Origin: Nitrosospira sp.
GTDB lineage: Bacteria > Pseudomonadota > Gammaproteobacteria > Burkholderiales > Nitrosomonadaceae
DNA length: 53,039 nt
Assembly (NCBI GenBank): GCA_013697655.1
Contig: JACCWK010000132.1
Span: 1 to 53,039 of the forward strand
Reading direction: 5' to 3'
The first letter of the stretch is position 1. Each line of letters starts with the position of its first letter. Below the pieces are notes generated by a model that searched no databases, was not told the origin of the DNA, and saw only the letters and a program-made list of their open reading frames with translations. A program made the translations under genes and the position numbers. Of the stretch, positions 10,389 through 21,046 are shown in pieces.

Positions 10389-11571
10389 TTTTCCTGACAG
10401 GCACGGTCACTTCGGGCCATACGGCGGCGTGTTTGTCGCCGAGACTCTGATCGCGGCTCTAGAGGAATTGCGTATTCAGTATGAGCATTATCGGGGTGAT
10501 CCCGATTTTCAGGCGGAATTTGCCCATGAGCTGAAGCACTATGTAGGGCGGCCCAGCCCTATCTATCATGCGAAAAGATGGTCTGCTCATTTGGGAGGCG
10601 CGCAGATATTATTGAAGCGTGAAGATTTGAATCATACCGGCGCGCACAAAATAAATAATGCCATCGGACAGGCTATTCTGGCCAGGCGTATGGGCAAATC
10701 GCGCGTGATCGCGGAAACGGGTGCGGGCCAGCATGGCGTCGCCAGCGCCACGGTGGCCGCCCGCTATGGCATGAAATGTGTGGTTTACATGGGTTCCGTA
10801 GATGTGGAGCGGCAGGCTGCCAATGTTTACCGAATGAAGCTTCTGGGCGCAACCGTGGTGCCGGTCGAATCAGGCTCCCGAACGTTGAAAGATGCGCTTA
10901 ATGAGGCCATGCGCGATTGGATTACGAACATTGAAGATACGTTTTACATCATTGGTACGGTGGCGGGACCGCATCCCTACCCCATGATGGTGCGTGATTT
11001 TCAGGCAATTATTGGAAGGGAAGCGATTGTTCAGATGCAGGAAGAGTATGGGCGCCAGCCGGATGTGTTAATCGCCTGCGTGGGAGGCGGATCAAACGCA
11101 ATCGGCCTGTTTTACCCTTACCTGGACAGTAAGGTCCGAATGGTCGGTGTGGAAGCGGCGGGTCTTGGACTTCAAAGCGGCCAGCATGCCGCCACGCTGA
11201 CGCAAGGAAGGCCCGGTGTGTTACATGGTAATCGGACTTACCTGATACAGGATGAAAACGGGCAGATCGTCGAGACCCACTCCATTTCGGCGGGTTTGGA
11301 CTATCCCGGCGTGGGACCCGAACATGCATGGCTCAAGGACAGCAACCGTGCAGAGTATGTCGGAATAACCGATGCGGAAGCGGTGGCGGCATTTCATGAT
11401 CTATGCCATTACGAGGGCATTATGCCAGCACTGGAATCCAGCCATGCGTTGGCTTATGCCGCCCAGCTCGCACCTACCCTCAGTCAGGACAGGCTACTGC
11501 TGGTGAATCTTTCCGGGCGCGGGGACAAAGATATGGCCACCGTGGCGCAGGCTTCCAATATTGTTTTCTAA
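10375..11571 (+). CDS. trpB: Tryptophan synthase beta chain
   Basis: TrpB condenses indole with serine using PLP, in an alpha2beta2 complex with TrpA. The 398-residue product has the PLP lysine in [12 protein letters not shown], the catalytic glutamate in AETGAGQHG, and the phosphate-binding [11 protein letters not shown] chose GTG 10375 because GAGGAG sits about 8 bases upstream and the conserved [15 protein letters not shown] begins a few residues later; a farther GTG at 10306 would overlap trpF by 83 bases. The 14-base overlap with trpF suggests translational coupling. Confidence 0.97.
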   Translation: MKVYDFPDRHGHFGPYGGVFVAETLIAALEELRIQYEHYRGDPDFQAEFAHELKHYVGRPSPIYHAKRWSAHLGGAQILLKREDLNHTGAHKINNAIGQAILARRMGKSRVIAETGAGQHGVASATVAARYGMKCVVYMGSVDVERQAANVYRMKLLGATVVPVESGSRTLKDALNEAMRDWITNIEDTFYIIGTVAGPHPYPMMVRDFQAIIGREAIVQMQEEYGRQPDVLIACVGGGSNAIGLFYPYLDSKVRMVGVEAAGLGLQSGQHAATLTQGRPGVLHGNRTYLIQDENGQIVETHSISAGLDYPGVGPEHAWLKDSNRAEYVGITDAEAVAAFHDLCHYEGIMPALESSHALAYAAQLAPTLSQDRLLLVNLSGRGDKDMATVAQASNIVF

Positions 11572-11586
11572 CTGAAACGGCCATTC

Positions 11587-12408
11587 ATGTCCCGTATTAC
11601 AATTGTTTTTGACAAGTTGCGCCAGCAAAACAGAAAAGCCCTGATACCTTTTATCACCGCTGGTGATCCCGAGCCTGCGATGATGGTGCCGTTGATGCAT
11701 GAGCTGGTGAAGGCCGGTGCGGATGTCATCGAACTGGGGGTTCCATTTTCCGACCCCATGGCTGATGGACCTACCATACAGCGTTCTTCCGAGCGTGCAC
11801 TGAAGCATAATGTGAGTTTGAAGCATGTATTGGCCATGGTGGAGGAGTTCAGAAAAAGCAATGCCTTCACTCCCGTAGTATTGATGGGCTATGCAAACCC
11901 GATCGAAGCGATCGGGTACGAGACATTCACGGCAAGAGCAAAGGTGTGCGGCATAGATGGGGTATTAACGGTGGATTATCCGCCGGAAGAATCCGAGGAA
12001 TGGGTTAAATACCTTGAACGACAGCAAATCGCCCCGATCTTCCTGCTCTCTCCCACTACCCCGCAAGCGCGCATCGAGCACGTAGCGAAAATGGCGAAAG
12101 GATATATATATTACGTTTCTTTAAAAGGAGTCACCGGCGCATCAGGCCTTGACTTGAGCGATGTAGCCAGCAAGCTGGCCAGATTACGCTCCATTATTTC
12201 CATTCCCATCGGCGTCGGTTTCGGTATACGCGACAGTACGACGGCCAAGGCAGTGGCGGAGCTTGCCGACGCGGTAGTGATCGGTAGCCGGATCATTGAG
12301 GAGATAGAATGCTCGCCCAAGGAAGAGCTACTCGCGAATGTACATCGTCTGGTAAAAAGCCTGCGTAGCGCAGTCGACGAAGCAAGTCCGCAACACGCGA
12401 ACTTATGA
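11587..12408 (+). CDS. trpA: Tryptophan synthase alpha chain
   Basis: TrpA cleaves indole-3-glycerol phosphate and passes indole through a tunnel to TrpB. The catalytic glutamate is in [16 protein letters not shown] and the catalytic aspartate in [12 protein letters not shown]. The phosphate loop GVTGASG and the C-terminal VGFGIRD are also present. The 273-residue length is normal. The gene starts 15 bases after trpB and its stop overlaps the accD start as ATGA. Confidence 0.97.
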   Translation: MSRITIVFDKLRQQNRKALIPFITAGDPEPAMMVPLMHELVKAGADVIELGVPFSDPMADGPTIQRSSERALKHNVSLKHVLAMVEEFRKSNAFTPVVLMGYANPIEAIGYETFTARAKVCGIDGVLTVDYPPEESEEWVKYLERQQIAPIFLLSPTTPQARIEHVAKMAKGYIYYVSLKGVTGASGLDLSDVASKLARLRSIISIPIGVGFGIRDSTTAKAVAELADAVVIGSRIIEEIECSPKEELLANVHRLVKSLRSAVDEASPQHANL

Positions 12409-13274
12409 GCTGGTTTCAGAAACTTCTTCCGCCAAAAATCAAGCGCAAAGAAAGCGGCGAAAAGAAAGTCGTGCCCGAGGGTTTGTGGAGCAAGTGCGCT
12501 TCCTGCGAAGCAGTACTTTATTACTCGGATCTGGGAAACAATCTCAATGTCTGCCCCAAGTGCAATCACCACAATCGTATTTCCGCCAGAGTACGACTTG
12601 ATTTGTTGCTGGATGCCGAGGGGCGTTATGAGATCGGTCCGGAAGTGCTGTCGCTCGATCCGCTTAAATTCAAGGATAGCAAACGCTACATTGATCGATT
12701 ATCGGACGCAAAAAAAGAAACTGACGAAGATGATGCCCTCGTCGTCATGCAAGGCAGCGTAAAAACTATCCCTCTAGTTGCGGCGGCGTTTGAGTTCGGT
12801 TTCATGGGCGGTTCGATGGGATCGGTGGTGGGTGAACGCTTCGTGCGTGGAGTACAGGCATGCGTTGAGCAGCACCTGCCGTTTGTATGTTTCGCCGCCA
12901 GCGGCGGCGCGCGTATGCAGGAGGGGCTGCTATCGCTTATGCAAATGGCTAAGACAGCCGCGGCGCTTACCCAGTTGAGTCAGGAACAGCTTCCTTTTAT
13001 TTCCGTACTCACAGACCCCACTATGGGTGGTGTATCAGCCAGTTTTGCGTTCATCGGTGACGTGGTAATCGTTGAGCCGGGCGCGCTGATCGGTTTTGCG
13101 GGACCGCGCGTGATTGAGCAGACCGTGCGGCAAACCCTCCCGGAAGGTTTTCAGCGCGCTGAATTCTTATTGGAGCATGGTGCCATAGACATGATCGTGG
13201 ATCGCAGGGGAATGCGCGATAAGCTTGCCAACCTTTGTACGTTACTGATGCGCAGGTCTGCGCCTGCATCCTGA
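12405..13274 (+). CDS. accD: Acetyl-CoA carboxylase carboxyltransferase beta subunit
   Basis: AccD pairs with AccA to move the carboxyl group from biotin to acetyl-CoA, the committed step of fatty acid synthesis. The 289-residue product has the N-terminal zinc ribbon (CASC at about 29-32 and CPKC at about 48-51) and the crotonase-type core with [22 protein letters not shown] and the oxyanion-hole segment [12 protein letters not shown]. Start ATG 12405 overlaps the trpA stop by four bases (ATGA), so translation is coupled. accD-folC adjacency is widely conserved. Confidence 0.97.
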   Translation: MSWFQKLLPPKIKRKESGEKKVVPEGLWSKCASCEAVLYYSDLGNNLNVCPKCNHHNRISARVRLDLLLDAEGRYEIGPEVLSLDPLKFKDSKRYIDRLSDAKKETDEDDALVVMQGSVKTIPLVAAAFEFGFMGGSMGSVVGERFVRGVQACVEQHLPFVCFAASGGARMQEGLLSLMQMAKTAAALTQLSQEQLPFISVLTDPTMGGVSASFAFIGDVVIVEPGALIGFAGPRVIEQTVRQTLPEGFQRAEFLLEHGAIDMIVDRRGMRDKLANLCTLLMRRSAPAS

Positions 13275-13330
13275 TCCCGGCTGTCCTTTCATAATATCCG
13301 ACGTGTATGCCGATGCGGCATGGGACAGTA

Positions 13331-14638
13331 ATGATAGAACGCGATTTAAAATCCAGAACGCTTTCTGATTGGCTGGTCTTCCTAGAACGCCTTCACCCCA
13401 AGGCCATAGAGATGGGTCTGGAGCGTGTAAACCGGATCAGGGTCGAGCTTGACCTTAAACTGTCTTTTCCTGTTATCACAGTCGGCGGCACCAATGGCAA
13501 AGGATCAACATGCGCTATGATGGAGGCAATTCTGAGCCGTGCCGGGTACCGAGTGGGCTGTTACACTTCTCCCCATCTGTTGCGTTATAACGAGCGGATC
13601 CGGATAAGCCGGAAGGAAGCGAGCGACGAGGAATTATGCAGGGCATTCCATATTGTAGACTCAGCCAGGGTAAGGCTGGATATCTCCCTGACATATTTCG
13701 AATTTAGCACGCTGGCTGCGATGCAATTATTCAATCAAGCCGGGGTAGACATTGCGATTATGGAGGTGGGGCTTGGCGGGCGACTAGACGCGGTCAATAT
13801 TTTTGATGCTGATTGCGCAGTTTTGACCAGCATCGACTTAGATCACATGGATTATCTTGGCGATACACGCGAAAAAATCGGATTCGAGAAGGCGGGAATT
13901 TTCAGGAGCGGAAAGGCCGCGATCTGTTCGGAACCAAATGTTCCCGAGACTATACGGCGTCACGCACGTGCGATTGGTGCAAGATTTATGCATATTGGCG
14001 AGGATTTCGGTTATTCAGGCAACGCAGCAAACATAACACAATGGAATTATTGGGGCGCCGGGGGGATGCGCCATTCGCTTCCTCACCCCACGCTGCGGGG
14101 TTCCTGCCAGTTGAATAACGCAAGCGCCTGCCTCGCCGCGCTGGATACCCTCAGGGATAGGTTGCCAATTACCATGAGCGACATACGCCAAGGTTTACTG
14201 GAAGTGACATTACCAGGACGATTTCACGTTTTACCTGGGCGACCGGTGACGGTGCTGGATGTAGCGCATAACCCAGGTGCCGCGCATGCTCTGGCTATCA
14301 ATCTTGCCAGCATGGGACTCTACCCCAAAACCTATGCGGTATTCGCAATGCTCAAGGATAAGGACATCGTCGGCGTGGCACAAGCGATCGCATCAAAAGT
14401 GGATATATGGCTGACCGCTGGGATTGATGCGCCCCGCGGTGCTTCGGCAAACGAAGCGGCGGAGGCATTGCAAGCGGCAGGAGTGGTTGGGAAAACGATT
14501 CGCACTTTCCCCAATCCCGCTATGGCCTATGCATATGCCTGTGAGAGCGCGATTGAAAATGATAGAATTTGCGTATTCGGCTCGTTCTACACCGTGGCTG
14601 AAGTACTACGGTACCGAACCACCGTTGAGCACGCATAG
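13331..14638 (+). CDS. folC: Folylpolyglutamate/dihydrofolate synthase
   Basis: FolC adds glutamate to dihydropteroate and to reduced folates, consuming ATP. The product has the Mur-ligase fold: P-loop GGTNGKGSTCAMMEAI, the switch-like YTSPHLLRYNERIR, the catalytic region MEVGLGGRLDAVN and the C-terminal domain motif VLDVAHNPGAAHAL. ATG 13331 follows GGGA at a 5-base distance and gives 435 residues; ATG 13307 would add eight residues and has no ribosome site. It lies between accD and the SPOR gene, all on the same strand. Confidence 0.95.
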   Translation: MIERDLKSRTLSDWLVFLERLHPKAIEMGLERVNRIRVELDLKLSFPVITVGGTNGKGSTCAMMEAILSRAGYRVGCYTSPHLLRYNERIRISRKEASDEELCRAFHIVDSARVRLDISLTYFEFSTLAAMQLFNQAGVDIAIMEVGLGGRLDAVNIFDADCAVLTSIDLDHMDYLGDTREKIGFEKAGIFRSGKAAICSEPNVPETIRRHARAIGARFMHIGEDFGYSGNAANITQWNYWGAGGMRHSLPHPTLRGSCQLNNASACLAALDTLRDRLPITMSDIRQGLLEVTLPGRFHVLPGRPVTVLDVAHNPGAAHALAINLASMGLYPKTYAVFAMLKDKDIVGVAQAIASKVDIWLTAGIDAPRGASANEAAEALQAAGVVGKTIRTFPNPAMAYAYACESAIENDRICVFGSFYTVAEVLRYRTTVEHA

Positions 14639-14652
14639 CATTAGGCAAATTC

Positions 14653-15276
14653 ATGGCAAAAGCCGTCAACGAAGAAGAAATTCAACTGAGAAAGCGCGCC
14701 AGAAGGCGCCTGATCGGCGCCATTACCTTGGTGATCGCCGCAGTTGTAATTTTACCAATGGTGCTCGATAGTAAACCGGAACAGCGGCGTCAAGAAATTG
14801 ACATCCGCATTCCCTCAGAAGACTTGGCGGATGAATTCACTCCTGGCGTTGCGCCCCGAATGGACGCCCCCGCTACCGCCGTTCCCGAGGAATCTGCAAC
14901 CGGATTTCAGCAGGAACCGCAGAAAAAATCACAGTCATCTGTAGAGTCTGCGCCATCCGCTCACGAATCGGTACAAAAGCCTGTTGTAGGTGGGAAAAGC
15001 CCGGATCCCAAGGTTGAGTCCGGAGGTTCCAAGGGTACCGGCGCGACGGACGCATTTGTCGTGCAATTAGGCGCTTTTTCCGATCCCGTCAAGGCGAAGC
15101 AACAACTGCAAGGCCTGCTACAAAAGGGCACCAAGGCTTATACGGAAACACTCAAGACTGACAAGGGTGAAGTAACGCGTGTACGCGTGGGCCCTTTTCG
15201 CACCCGCGAGGAGGCGGAAGACGCACGCAGGAAACTGAAGAAGTCGGGGCTGGATGGCGTAGTGGCGGATAAGTAG
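14653..15276 (+). CDS. SPOR domain cell-division protein (DedD-like)
   Basis: A 207-residue protein with a charged cytoplasmic start (EEEIQLRKRARRR), one membrane segment at about residues 19-38 (LIGAITLVIAAVVILPMVL), a Pro/Ser/Glu-rich linker of about 90 residues and a C-terminal SPOR domain (about 133-207: AFVVQLGAFSDPVKAKQQLQ, then VRVGPFRTREEAE). SPOR domains bind glycan strands lacking side peptides and collect at the division septum. The folC-dedD-cvpA-purF order is classical, which supports the DedD assignment. It starts 15 bases after folC and is probably in one operon with it. Confidence 0.88.
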   Translation: MAKAVNEEEIQLRKRARRRLIGAITLVIAAVVILPMVLDSKPEQRRQEIDIRIPSEDLADEFTPGVAPRMDAPATAVPEESATGFQQEPQKKSQSSVESAPSAHESVQKPVVGGKSPDPKVESGGSKGTGATDAFVVQLGAFSDPVKAKQQLQGLLQKGTKAYTETLKTDKGEVTRVRVGPFRTREEAEDARRKLKKSGLDGVVADK

Positions 15277-15350
15277 CACCATGATAAGTTTGTGAACTCT
15301 CTGCATTCAGGCAAGACAACAACGTTTCTGTACTTTATTCATGCTTACGA

Positions 15351-15860
15351 ATGACCATTTTCGATTACTCCGTTCTTGCCATACTTGTGGTATCGATTCT
15401 GCTGAGTGTGGTACGCGGGGTAGTACGCGAGTTGTTGTCACTGGCCGGCTGGGTCGTGGCATTCATGGTAGCGAACTCATTCGCGGCAGTGCTTGCACCT
15501 ATGTTGCCGTCCGCCATCGCTGCCCAATCGCTGCGTACGTTGCTGGCCTTTGCCGCGCTGTTTTTGTCGGCATTGCTGGCAATGGCCCTGATTACCATGT
15601 TGATCTCAGCTTTGGTAAAAACCGTTGGGCTAGGATTTGCCGACAGGTTCTTTGGTTCCTTGTTCGGTTTTATACGCGGCTTTATGGTGGTGTTATTAAT
15701 TGTATTGGCGGCAGGGTTGACCGCATTGCCGCAAGAGCCATTCTGGCGGAAAGCCTTATTGAGCAAGCCGCTGGAAAAAGTGGCGATGCTGGTAACTCCA
15801 TGGCTGCCGCAGGAATTGTCGAAGCGCATTAACTACGTGAAATTAAATCGTGAACAATGA
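15351..15860 (+). CDS. cvpA: CvpA family membrane protein
   Basis: A 169-residue integral membrane protein with four hydrophobic segments (starting TIFDYSVLAILVVSILLSVVRGVVRELLSL). The VRG-x2-RELLSLAGW motif after the first segment is the CvpA/colicin V production signature. CvpA is needed for colicin V production in E. coli, and the family has been linked to envelope stress tolerance. It lies upstream of purF as in many proteobacteria, but a 200-base gap separates the two here, so purF could have its own promoter. A second open frame (15341-15832) covers the same DNA in another phase and is a shadow. Confidence 0.92.
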   Translation: MTIFDYSVLAILVVSILLSVVRGVVRELLSLAGWVVAFMVANSFAAVLAPMLPSAIAAQSLRTLLAFAALFLSALLAMALITMLISALVKTVGLGFADRFFGSLFGFIRGFMVVLLIVLAAGLTALPQEPFWRKALLSKPLEKVAMLVTPWLPQELSKRINYVKLNREQ

Positions 15861-16060
15861 ACGGTCATTGTCCAAGTATAATAAGAACGTCTAAAATTCG
15901 TATTAACCCGGTCCTCAGTTGACTGGCGAAAATTTTTATTCGCTCGCTTAATGAACGGATAACTGCCTGAAACGGTGATTCTGTGATGCCTATATGCCTA
16001 AGAAAGCTCTTGAAACTTTTTGTACAGCGTTAATCTAAACCCCCTTTGTGGAGTACCAAC

Positions 16061-17581
16061 ATGTGTGGAATTCTGGGACTAGTCGCACAAACTTCCGCCA
16101 ATCAGTTGCTGTACGACGGACTGCTGGTGCTCCAACATCGTGGGCAGGACGCGGCGGGAATCGTTACTGCCCAAGACAACACTTTTCACATGCACAAGGG
16201 TGGCGGTCTGGTAAGGGATGTGTTTCGTACTCGAAACATGCGCGCTCTTGTTGGCAATATGGGTATAGGTCATGTGAGATATCCCACTGCCGGTTCCGCC
16301 GAATCGTCGGCCGAGGCGCAGCCATTCTACGTCAACTCTCCCTTCGGAATCGTGCTCGCACACAACGGCAACCTCACAAATGCCGCTCAACTTAATCAGG
16401 AATTGTTTCGCGAAGATTTGCGGCACGTCAATACCAATTCCGATTCAGAAGTCCTTCTTAATGTACTGGCTCACGAATTGCAGAGAGCCACGAAAAACTA
16501 CCAGCTCGACCCAGCCGCCATTTTTGCGGCCGTCTCGGGCGTACATCGGCGTTGTCGAGGTGCGTATGCGGTAGTGGCGATGATCGCAGGGTATGGGTTG
16601 GTGGCTTTCCGCGATCCTTACGGCATCCGTCCGCTGGTGTTTGGCTGCGCCGACACCGAGCGTGGGATGGAATACCTGGTAGCGTCCGAGAGTGTGGCGC
16701 TCGATACCTTAGGCTTTAAGCTGATGCGGGATATCGCACCGGGAGAGGCGATTTTCATTGATGAGGAAGGCAACTTCTATAACAAGCAATGCGCTGCCAA
16801 TCCCACGCATAATCCTTGCATCTTCGAGTATGTCTATATGGCACGCCCGGATTCGGTGATGGATGGTGTTTCGGTATATGAAACGCGACTTAACATGGGC
16901 GAGAGCCTGGCCGATAAAATTAAGAAAACTATGCGGCATCTGGATATCGATGTTGTAATTCCGATTCCTGATTCCAGTCGTCCAAGTGCCCTGCAGCTTG
17001 CCAATCGCCTGGGGTTGAGTTTTCGTGAAGGCTTCGTTAAGAACCGCTATATCGGCCGAACTTTCATCATGCCGGGACAGCAGCAACGGCGTAAATCAGT
17101 TCGGCAGAAGCTCAACGCCATGGGTGTGGAATTTCGTGGCAAAAATGTACTGCTGGTGGATGATTCAATCGTACGCGGAACGACCAGCCGAGAAATCGTA
17201 CAGATGGCACAAGGGGCGGGTGCGAATAAAGTATATTTTGCTTCCGCCGCTCCGCCGGTGAGGTTTCCCAATGTTTATGGCATCGATATGCCCACCCGCC
17301 AGGAACTCATCGCCACCGGCCGGAATGATGACGAAATCTGTCGCGAAATTGGTGCGGACTATCTTGTCTACCAGGAACTCGATTCCCTCATTAAGGACGT
17401 ATGCCGGGTCAATCCGTCCATTACGCATTATGAAACCTCCTGTTTCGACGGCAATTACATCACAGGTGACGTGACGCCCGAATATCTCGCCTTCATAGAG
17501 GCTCAACGGAATGGTGGTGCGTCATTGTCACATGCCGGGTCCAGCACGCAGCTGGATTTGAATCTGGCGCCCGTGGATTAG
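16061..17581 (+). CDS. purF: Amidophosphoribosyltransferase
   Basis: PurF makes 5-phosphoribosylamine from PRPP and glutamine, the first step of purine synthesis. The start ATG 16061 exposes the catalytic N-terminal cysteine ([10 protein letters not shown]) of the Ntn-type glutaminase; GGAG lies about 9 bases upstream. The glutaminase half shows HRGQDAAGI and GHVRYPTAG, and the C-terminal half has the PRPP loop [17 protein letters not shown]. At 506 residues it has normal length. The DNA upstream (15861-16060) presumably holds the promoter; no operator was recognised. Confidence 0.97.
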   Translation: MCGILGLVAQTSANQLLYDGLLVLQHRGQDAAGIVTAQDNTFHMHKGGGLVRDVFRTRNMRALVGNMGIGHVRYPTAGSAESSAEAQPFYVNSPFGIVLAHNGNLTNAAQLNQELFREDLRHVNTNSDSEVLLNVLAHELQRATKNYQLDPAAIFAAVSGVHRRCRGAYAVVAMIAGYGLVAFRDPYGIRPLVFGCADTERGMEYLVASESVALDTLGFKLMRDIAPGEAIFIDEEGNFYNKQCAANPTHNPCIFEYVYMARPDSVMDGVSVYETRLNMGESLADKIKKTMRHLDIDVVIPIPDSSRPSALQLANRLGLSFREGFVKNRYIGRTFIMPGQQQRRKSVRQKLNAMGVEFRGKNVLLVDDSIVRGTTSREIVQMAQGAGANKVYFASAAPPVRFPNVYGIDMPTRQELIATGRNDDEICREIGADYLVYQELDSLIKDVCRVNPSITHYETSCFDGNYITGDVTPEYLAFIEAQRNGGASLSHAGSSTQLDLNLAPVD

Positions 17582-17677
17582 GAGGTTTGACAAACGCAGT
17601 TGCCGCGTGTAATTTAGTGATGTGCGCCGATTTGATATTCAGCTTGCGGGCGCGTTATAAATTCGGCTAAAGCGGGA

Positions 17678-17710
17678 AACCCGTTTTGGCAAATGCTGAA
17701 CGGGTTTTTT
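17678..17710 (+). terminator. Terminator-like hairpin in the purF-metZ gap
   Basis: An 8-bp stem (AACCCGTT at 17678-17685 and AACGGGTT at 17699-17706) with a 13-base loop runs directly into TTTTTT. It ends only 15 bases before the metZ start codon and just before its GGAGGAG ribosome site. It can be read as the purF terminator, or as an attenuator in a metZ leader. Confidence 0.7.
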
Positions 17711-17725
17711 ATTGGAGGAGATTGC

Positions 17726-18904
17726 ATGTCAGACGAATTTGAACTGGAAACATTGGCCTTACATACGGGCATTCACCGCAGCCAATTCAACGAGCACTCC
17801 GAGGCCTTGTACCTGACTTCAAGTTTTGTATTTGACAGTGCTGCCCAGGCTGCAGCGCGCTTTTCCGGAGCGGAACCGGGGAATATATATTCGCGCTTTA
17901 CCAATCCTACGGTTACTGCTTTTGAAGAGCGACTTGCCGCTTTGGAAGGGGCGGAAACTTGCGTCGCCACTTCTTCCGGGATGTCAGCGATACTTGCCTG
18001 CGTAATGGGACTGCTTTCCGCCGGCGATCATGTTATTGCGTCCCAGAGCCTGTTTGGCGCGACAGTAAACCTGTTCAACAATATCCTCAAGCGCTTTAAT
18101 ATTGAGACTACGTTTGTATCCGCTACCAACGTTGCAGCATGGGAGGCGGCAGTAAAACCCAGCACTAAACTATTTTTTATTGAAACGCCCTCCAATCCCC
18201 TCACCGAAATTTCTGACATCGCTGCGCTTGCAGCAGTGGCAAAAAAAGCTGGGGCATGGCTTGCGGTCGACAATTGCTTTTGCTCGCCGGCGCTGCAAAG
18301 GCCGCTGGACCTGGGGGCCGATCTTGTGATTCACTCGGCTACCAAGTACCTTGAAGGCCAGGGCAGGGTATTGGGCGGTGCCGTGCTTGGGAAGCGCGAC
18401 CTGCTGATGGAACAAGGAGTGTTCGGTTTCCTGCGCACCGCTGGGCCGAGCCTGAGCCCCTTCAATGCCTGGGTAATCCTGAAAGGCATGGAGACTCTTA
18501 AAATCCGTATGGATGCTCACTCCGCAAATGCCCTGCAAATTGCTCGCTGGCTGGAAGCCCAGCCAGGGGTGGCCAGAGTTCATTATCCCGGATTGCCCTC
18601 GCATCCACAGTACGAGCTTGCCAGGCGCCAACAGAAAACCGGCGGTGGCATTGTTTCATTTGAATTGGAAAAAGGAAAAGAAGCGGCTTGGCGAGTGGTG
18701 GATTGTGTGCGCCTGATTTCGATTACCGCCAATCTGGGCGATACCAAGAGCACGCTTACGCATCCGGCCACAACCACCCACGCTCGCATCGGCCAGGAAA
18801 GCCGGGATGCGGCGGGGATCACCGATGGCCTGCTTCGCATTGCGGTGGGACTCGAAGCAGTAGAAGATCTTAAGGCAGACCTGACACGGGGGCTGACGGC
18901 GTAG
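17726..18904 (+). CDS. metZ: O-succinylhomoserine sulfhydrylase
   Basis: MetZ uses PLP to convert O-succinylhomoserine and sulfide to homocysteine in methionine synthesis. The 392-residue product is a Cys/Met-metabolism PLP enzyme: SSGMSAILA phosphate-binding loop, FIETPSNPL, VDNCFCSPALQRPLDLGAD and the PLP lysine in HSATKYLEGQGRVLGG. Start ATG 17726 has GGAGGAG 7 bases upstream; the frame is open 11 codons farther but crosses the hairpin. purF-metZ adjacency is common in beta- and gammaproteobacteria. It converges on the M48 peptidase gene. Confidence 0.94.
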   Translation: MSDEFELETLALHTGIHRSQFNEHSEALYLTSSFVFDSAAQAAARFSGAEPGNIYSRFTNPTVTAFEERLAALEGAETCVATSSGMSAILACVMGLLSAGDHVIASQSLFGATVNLFNNILKRFNIETTFVSATNVAAWEAAVKPSTKLFFIETPSNPLTEISDIAALAAVAKKAGAWLAVDNCFCSPALQRPLDLGADLVIHSATKYLEGQGRVLGGAVLGKRDLLMEQGVFGFLRTAGPSLSPFNAWVILKGMETLKIRMDAHSANALQIARWLEAQPGVARVHYPGLPSHPQYELARRQQKTGGGIVSFELEKGKEAAWRVVDCVRLISITANLGDTKSTLTHPATTTHARIGQESRDAAGITDGLLRIAVGLEAVEDLKADLTRGLTA

Positions 18905-18969
18905 TACTCGCTATTCCGCTTATTTTCGGTAGCGTGAATTTGTCACGGAAACATAACAGTGAGTGAGCG

Positions 18970-19791
18970 TTAGCCTTTGCGGCGGGCTGTTTCGTAGAGC
19001 GGTGTGACAATTGGCAGCAAGGATTCAATCTGCTGGACGCGCGTCGAGTCAGCAGGGTGGCTGCTTAGAAATTCGGGGGGCGTCCCTCCACTATTGGCGC
19101 TCATCATTTTTTTCCACAATGTAATTCCGGCACGCGGATTGTAGCCCGCGCGAGCGGACAGTTCCAGACCGATACGATCGGCCTCGGCTTCGTCGGTTCG
19201 GCTGAATTGGGTGGCTATCAAGGCATCGTACCCGATTCCGGCAAGTTGGGTCGCGCTCTGGCTCAGACCAAGCGCCGCGGATCCGAGACCCATTGCCGCC
19301 TGCGCGGCGATCGCCTGCGATACCTGCTCGCGCGAGTGCTCGCGGAGGGCATGGGCGATTTCATGCCCCATCACCACCGCGATTTCTTCATCAGTGAGCT
19401 GCAATCGATTGATCAGCCCCGAATAAAACACGATCTTGCCGCCGGGCATGCAGAAGGCGTTAAGGTCATTACTGTCAATTATGTTGACTTCCCACTTCCA
19501 GCCAGGCGCATCTCTGCGGAAGATGCCGGTTTGCGGCTCGATTCGCTTAGCTATGGCTTGTACTCGCTGCAGCATTTTCTGATCTTTATTCAAGGTACCT
19601 TTCTGCGTCGCATCCGCCTTCAGCTTGCTATACCCTTGGGCGGCGGTTTGTTCCAGTTGCTCTGACGAAATAAGCATGAACTGGGAGCGGCTTGCACCAA
19701 CTGCTCCATCCGTAGTGGTGGTTGCGCATCCGCTGAGCGTCAGTAACGACATGCTGGTGAAAAGAATTGCTAGGATTCGAAAAGCGGACAT
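18970..19791 (-). CDS. M48 family metallopeptidase lipoprotein
   Basis: A 273-residue protein with a lipoprotein signal (lipobox LSGC, Cys near residue 22), so it is anchored to an envelope membrane and faces the periplasm. The zinc site HEIAH lies in VMGHEIAHALREHSREQ, with the third ligand glutamate expected in DEAEADRIG. This is the LoiP/YcaL-like M48C type, implicated in quality control of outer-membrane assembly. Start ATG 19791. It is 100 bases downstream of ppiB and might still belong to the same envelope-related run. The 65-base gap to convergent metZ contains a small hairpin (CGCTA...TAGCG) without a T-run. Confidence 0.92.
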   Translation of the reverse strand: MSAFRILAILFTSMSLLTLSGCATTTTDGAVGASRSQFMLISSEQLEQTAAQGYSKLKADATQKGTLNKDQKMLQRVQAIAKRIEPQTGIFRRDAPGWKWEVNIIDSNDLNAFCMPGGKIVFYSGLINRLQLTDEEIAVVMGHEIAHALREHSREQVSQAIAAQAAMGLGSAALGLSQSATQLAGIGYDALIATQFSRTDEAEADRIGLELSARAGYNPRAGITLWKKMMSANSGGTPPEFLSSHPADSTRVQQIESLLPIVTPLYETARRKG

Positions 19792-19891
19792 AGTTTCCCC
19801 ATAAAAATGCTATTTACACTGTCGCAAACACTTCCCAGTTGTGACTTCGCCGAGTTTGAGTTCTGAAACTAAATTCCAAACTCTCTTGTCA

Positions 19892-20383
19892 TCATATTAC
19901 TTCTGCTTTCTGCACCACCACATCTTCAAGTGGCACATTTTGATGGCCGCCTCGATCCCCGGTTTTCACTTTCTTGATCCGATCTACCACATCCTGGCCT
20001 TCCACGACCTTGCCAAACACGCAATAGCCGAAACCCTGAGAGGTAGATGAAGTGTAATTCAGGAAATTGTTATCAGCGACATTGATAAAAAATTGTGCAG
20101 AAGCGGAGTGTACGTCGGATGTACGCGCCATAGCGACGGTATATTTGTCGTTCTTGAGGCCATTGGCGGCCTCGTTCTGAATCGGTGCGCGAGTCTTTTT
20201 CTGGGTCAGTCCCGGCTCAAATCCGCCTCCCTGTATCATGAAACCGTCAATTACGCGATGGAACACGGTATTGTCGTAATGGCCGCTATTCACATAGTCA
20301 ATAAAATTCTGAACAGTTAACGGTGCTTTTTCGCTGTCGAGTTCAAGAGTAATGACGCCGTGATTGGTGTGCAGTTTGATCAT
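19892..20383 (-). CDS. ppiB: Cytoplasmic peptidyl-prolyl cis-trans isomerase (cyclophilin)
   Basis: A 163-residue cyclophilin without a signal peptide. It has the catalytic arginine in [17 protein letters not shown], the QFFINVADN segment and the [16 protein letters not shown]-terminal signature. It should catalyse proline isomerisation during folding in the cytoplasm. It starts 8 bases after the stop of the exported paralogue on the same strand, so the pair is a tandem duplication with one secreted and one cytosolic copy. Confidence 0.95.
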   Translation of the reverse strand: MIKLHTNHGVITLELDSEKAPLTVQNFIDYVNSGHYDNTVFHRVIDGFMIQGGGFEPGLTQKKTRAPIQNEAANGLKNDKYTVAMARTSDVHSASAQFFINVADNNFLNYTSSTSQGFGYCVFGKVVEGQDVVDRIKKVKTGDRGGHQNVPLEDVVVQKAEVI

Positions 20384-20391
20384 GTCTGTCC

Positions 20392-21003
20392 TTATTTTTT
20401 GAGGAGGCTGGCAGCAGGAGCAGAGTCCGCTGTGATGAGTTTGATTTCTTCAATTATTACGGCTTCCTTGGGTACGTCGCTTGGGAAGGGCCCACTAGAG
20501 CCGGTGGGCGTTGCGGCAATTTTGTTGACCACTTCCATCCCCCGAATTACTTTTCCAAACACTGTATAACCGTAACCCCGTTGAGTAGGTGCGGTGTAGT
20601 TGAGAAACGCGTTATCGGCCACATTAATGAAGAACTGCGCCGAAGCTGACTGCGGGTCCGAGGTGCGGGCCATCGCCACCGTTCCGAGTTCATTCTTGAG
20701 GCCATTAGCCGCCTCGTTTTCAATGGGCTGCCTTGTCGACTTCTGCTTAAACGCCTTGTCAAATCCCCCGCCCTGAATCATGAATCCCGGGATAACACGA
20801 TGGAATACGGTGCCTCTATAGTGACCGTCCTTCACATACCCTAAAAAATTTTCCACGGTCTTCGGCGTCTTATCGGGGTAGAGTTCCAATACTATATTAC
20901 CGGAATTAGTCCTTATTTCAACCTGAGGATTGGCGGCAGGAGTGGCAGAATGAGCGACGGCGCTAAAAAGAAATGAAAGAGTGAAAAGCCTGATGATGTG
21001 CAT
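20392..21003 (-). CDS. ppiA: Periplasmic peptidyl-prolyl cis-trans isomerase (cyclophilin)
   Basis: A 203-residue cyclophilin with a cleavable signal peptide ([20 protein letters not shown]). The core is closely related to the neighbouring ppiB product: [34 protein letters not shown] and [16 protein letters not shown]. It is therefore expected to act on periplasmic folding clients. A C-terminal tail of about 15 residues follows the cyclophilin fold. It lies 43 bases after the L,D-transpeptidase gene. Confidence 0.94.
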   Translation of the reverse strand: MHIIRLFTLSFLFSAVAHSATPAANPQVEIRTNSGNIVLELYPDKTPKTVENFLGYVKDGHYRGTVFHRVIPGFMIQGGGFDKAFKQKSTRQPIENEAANGLKNELGTVAMARTSDPQSASAQFFINVADNAFLNYTAPTQRGYGYTVFGKVIRGMEVVNKIAATPTGSSGPFPSDVPKEAVIIEEIKLITADSAPAASLLKK

Positions 21004-21046
21004 GGGTTACCTATAAAAGGAAAGTTAAATGGATTGGTTTTTGTAA

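Noticed and set aside
15341-15832. A 163-residue frame in another phase over cvpA
   Set aside because: The cvpA frame shows the family motif and membrane segments; the other is a shadow.
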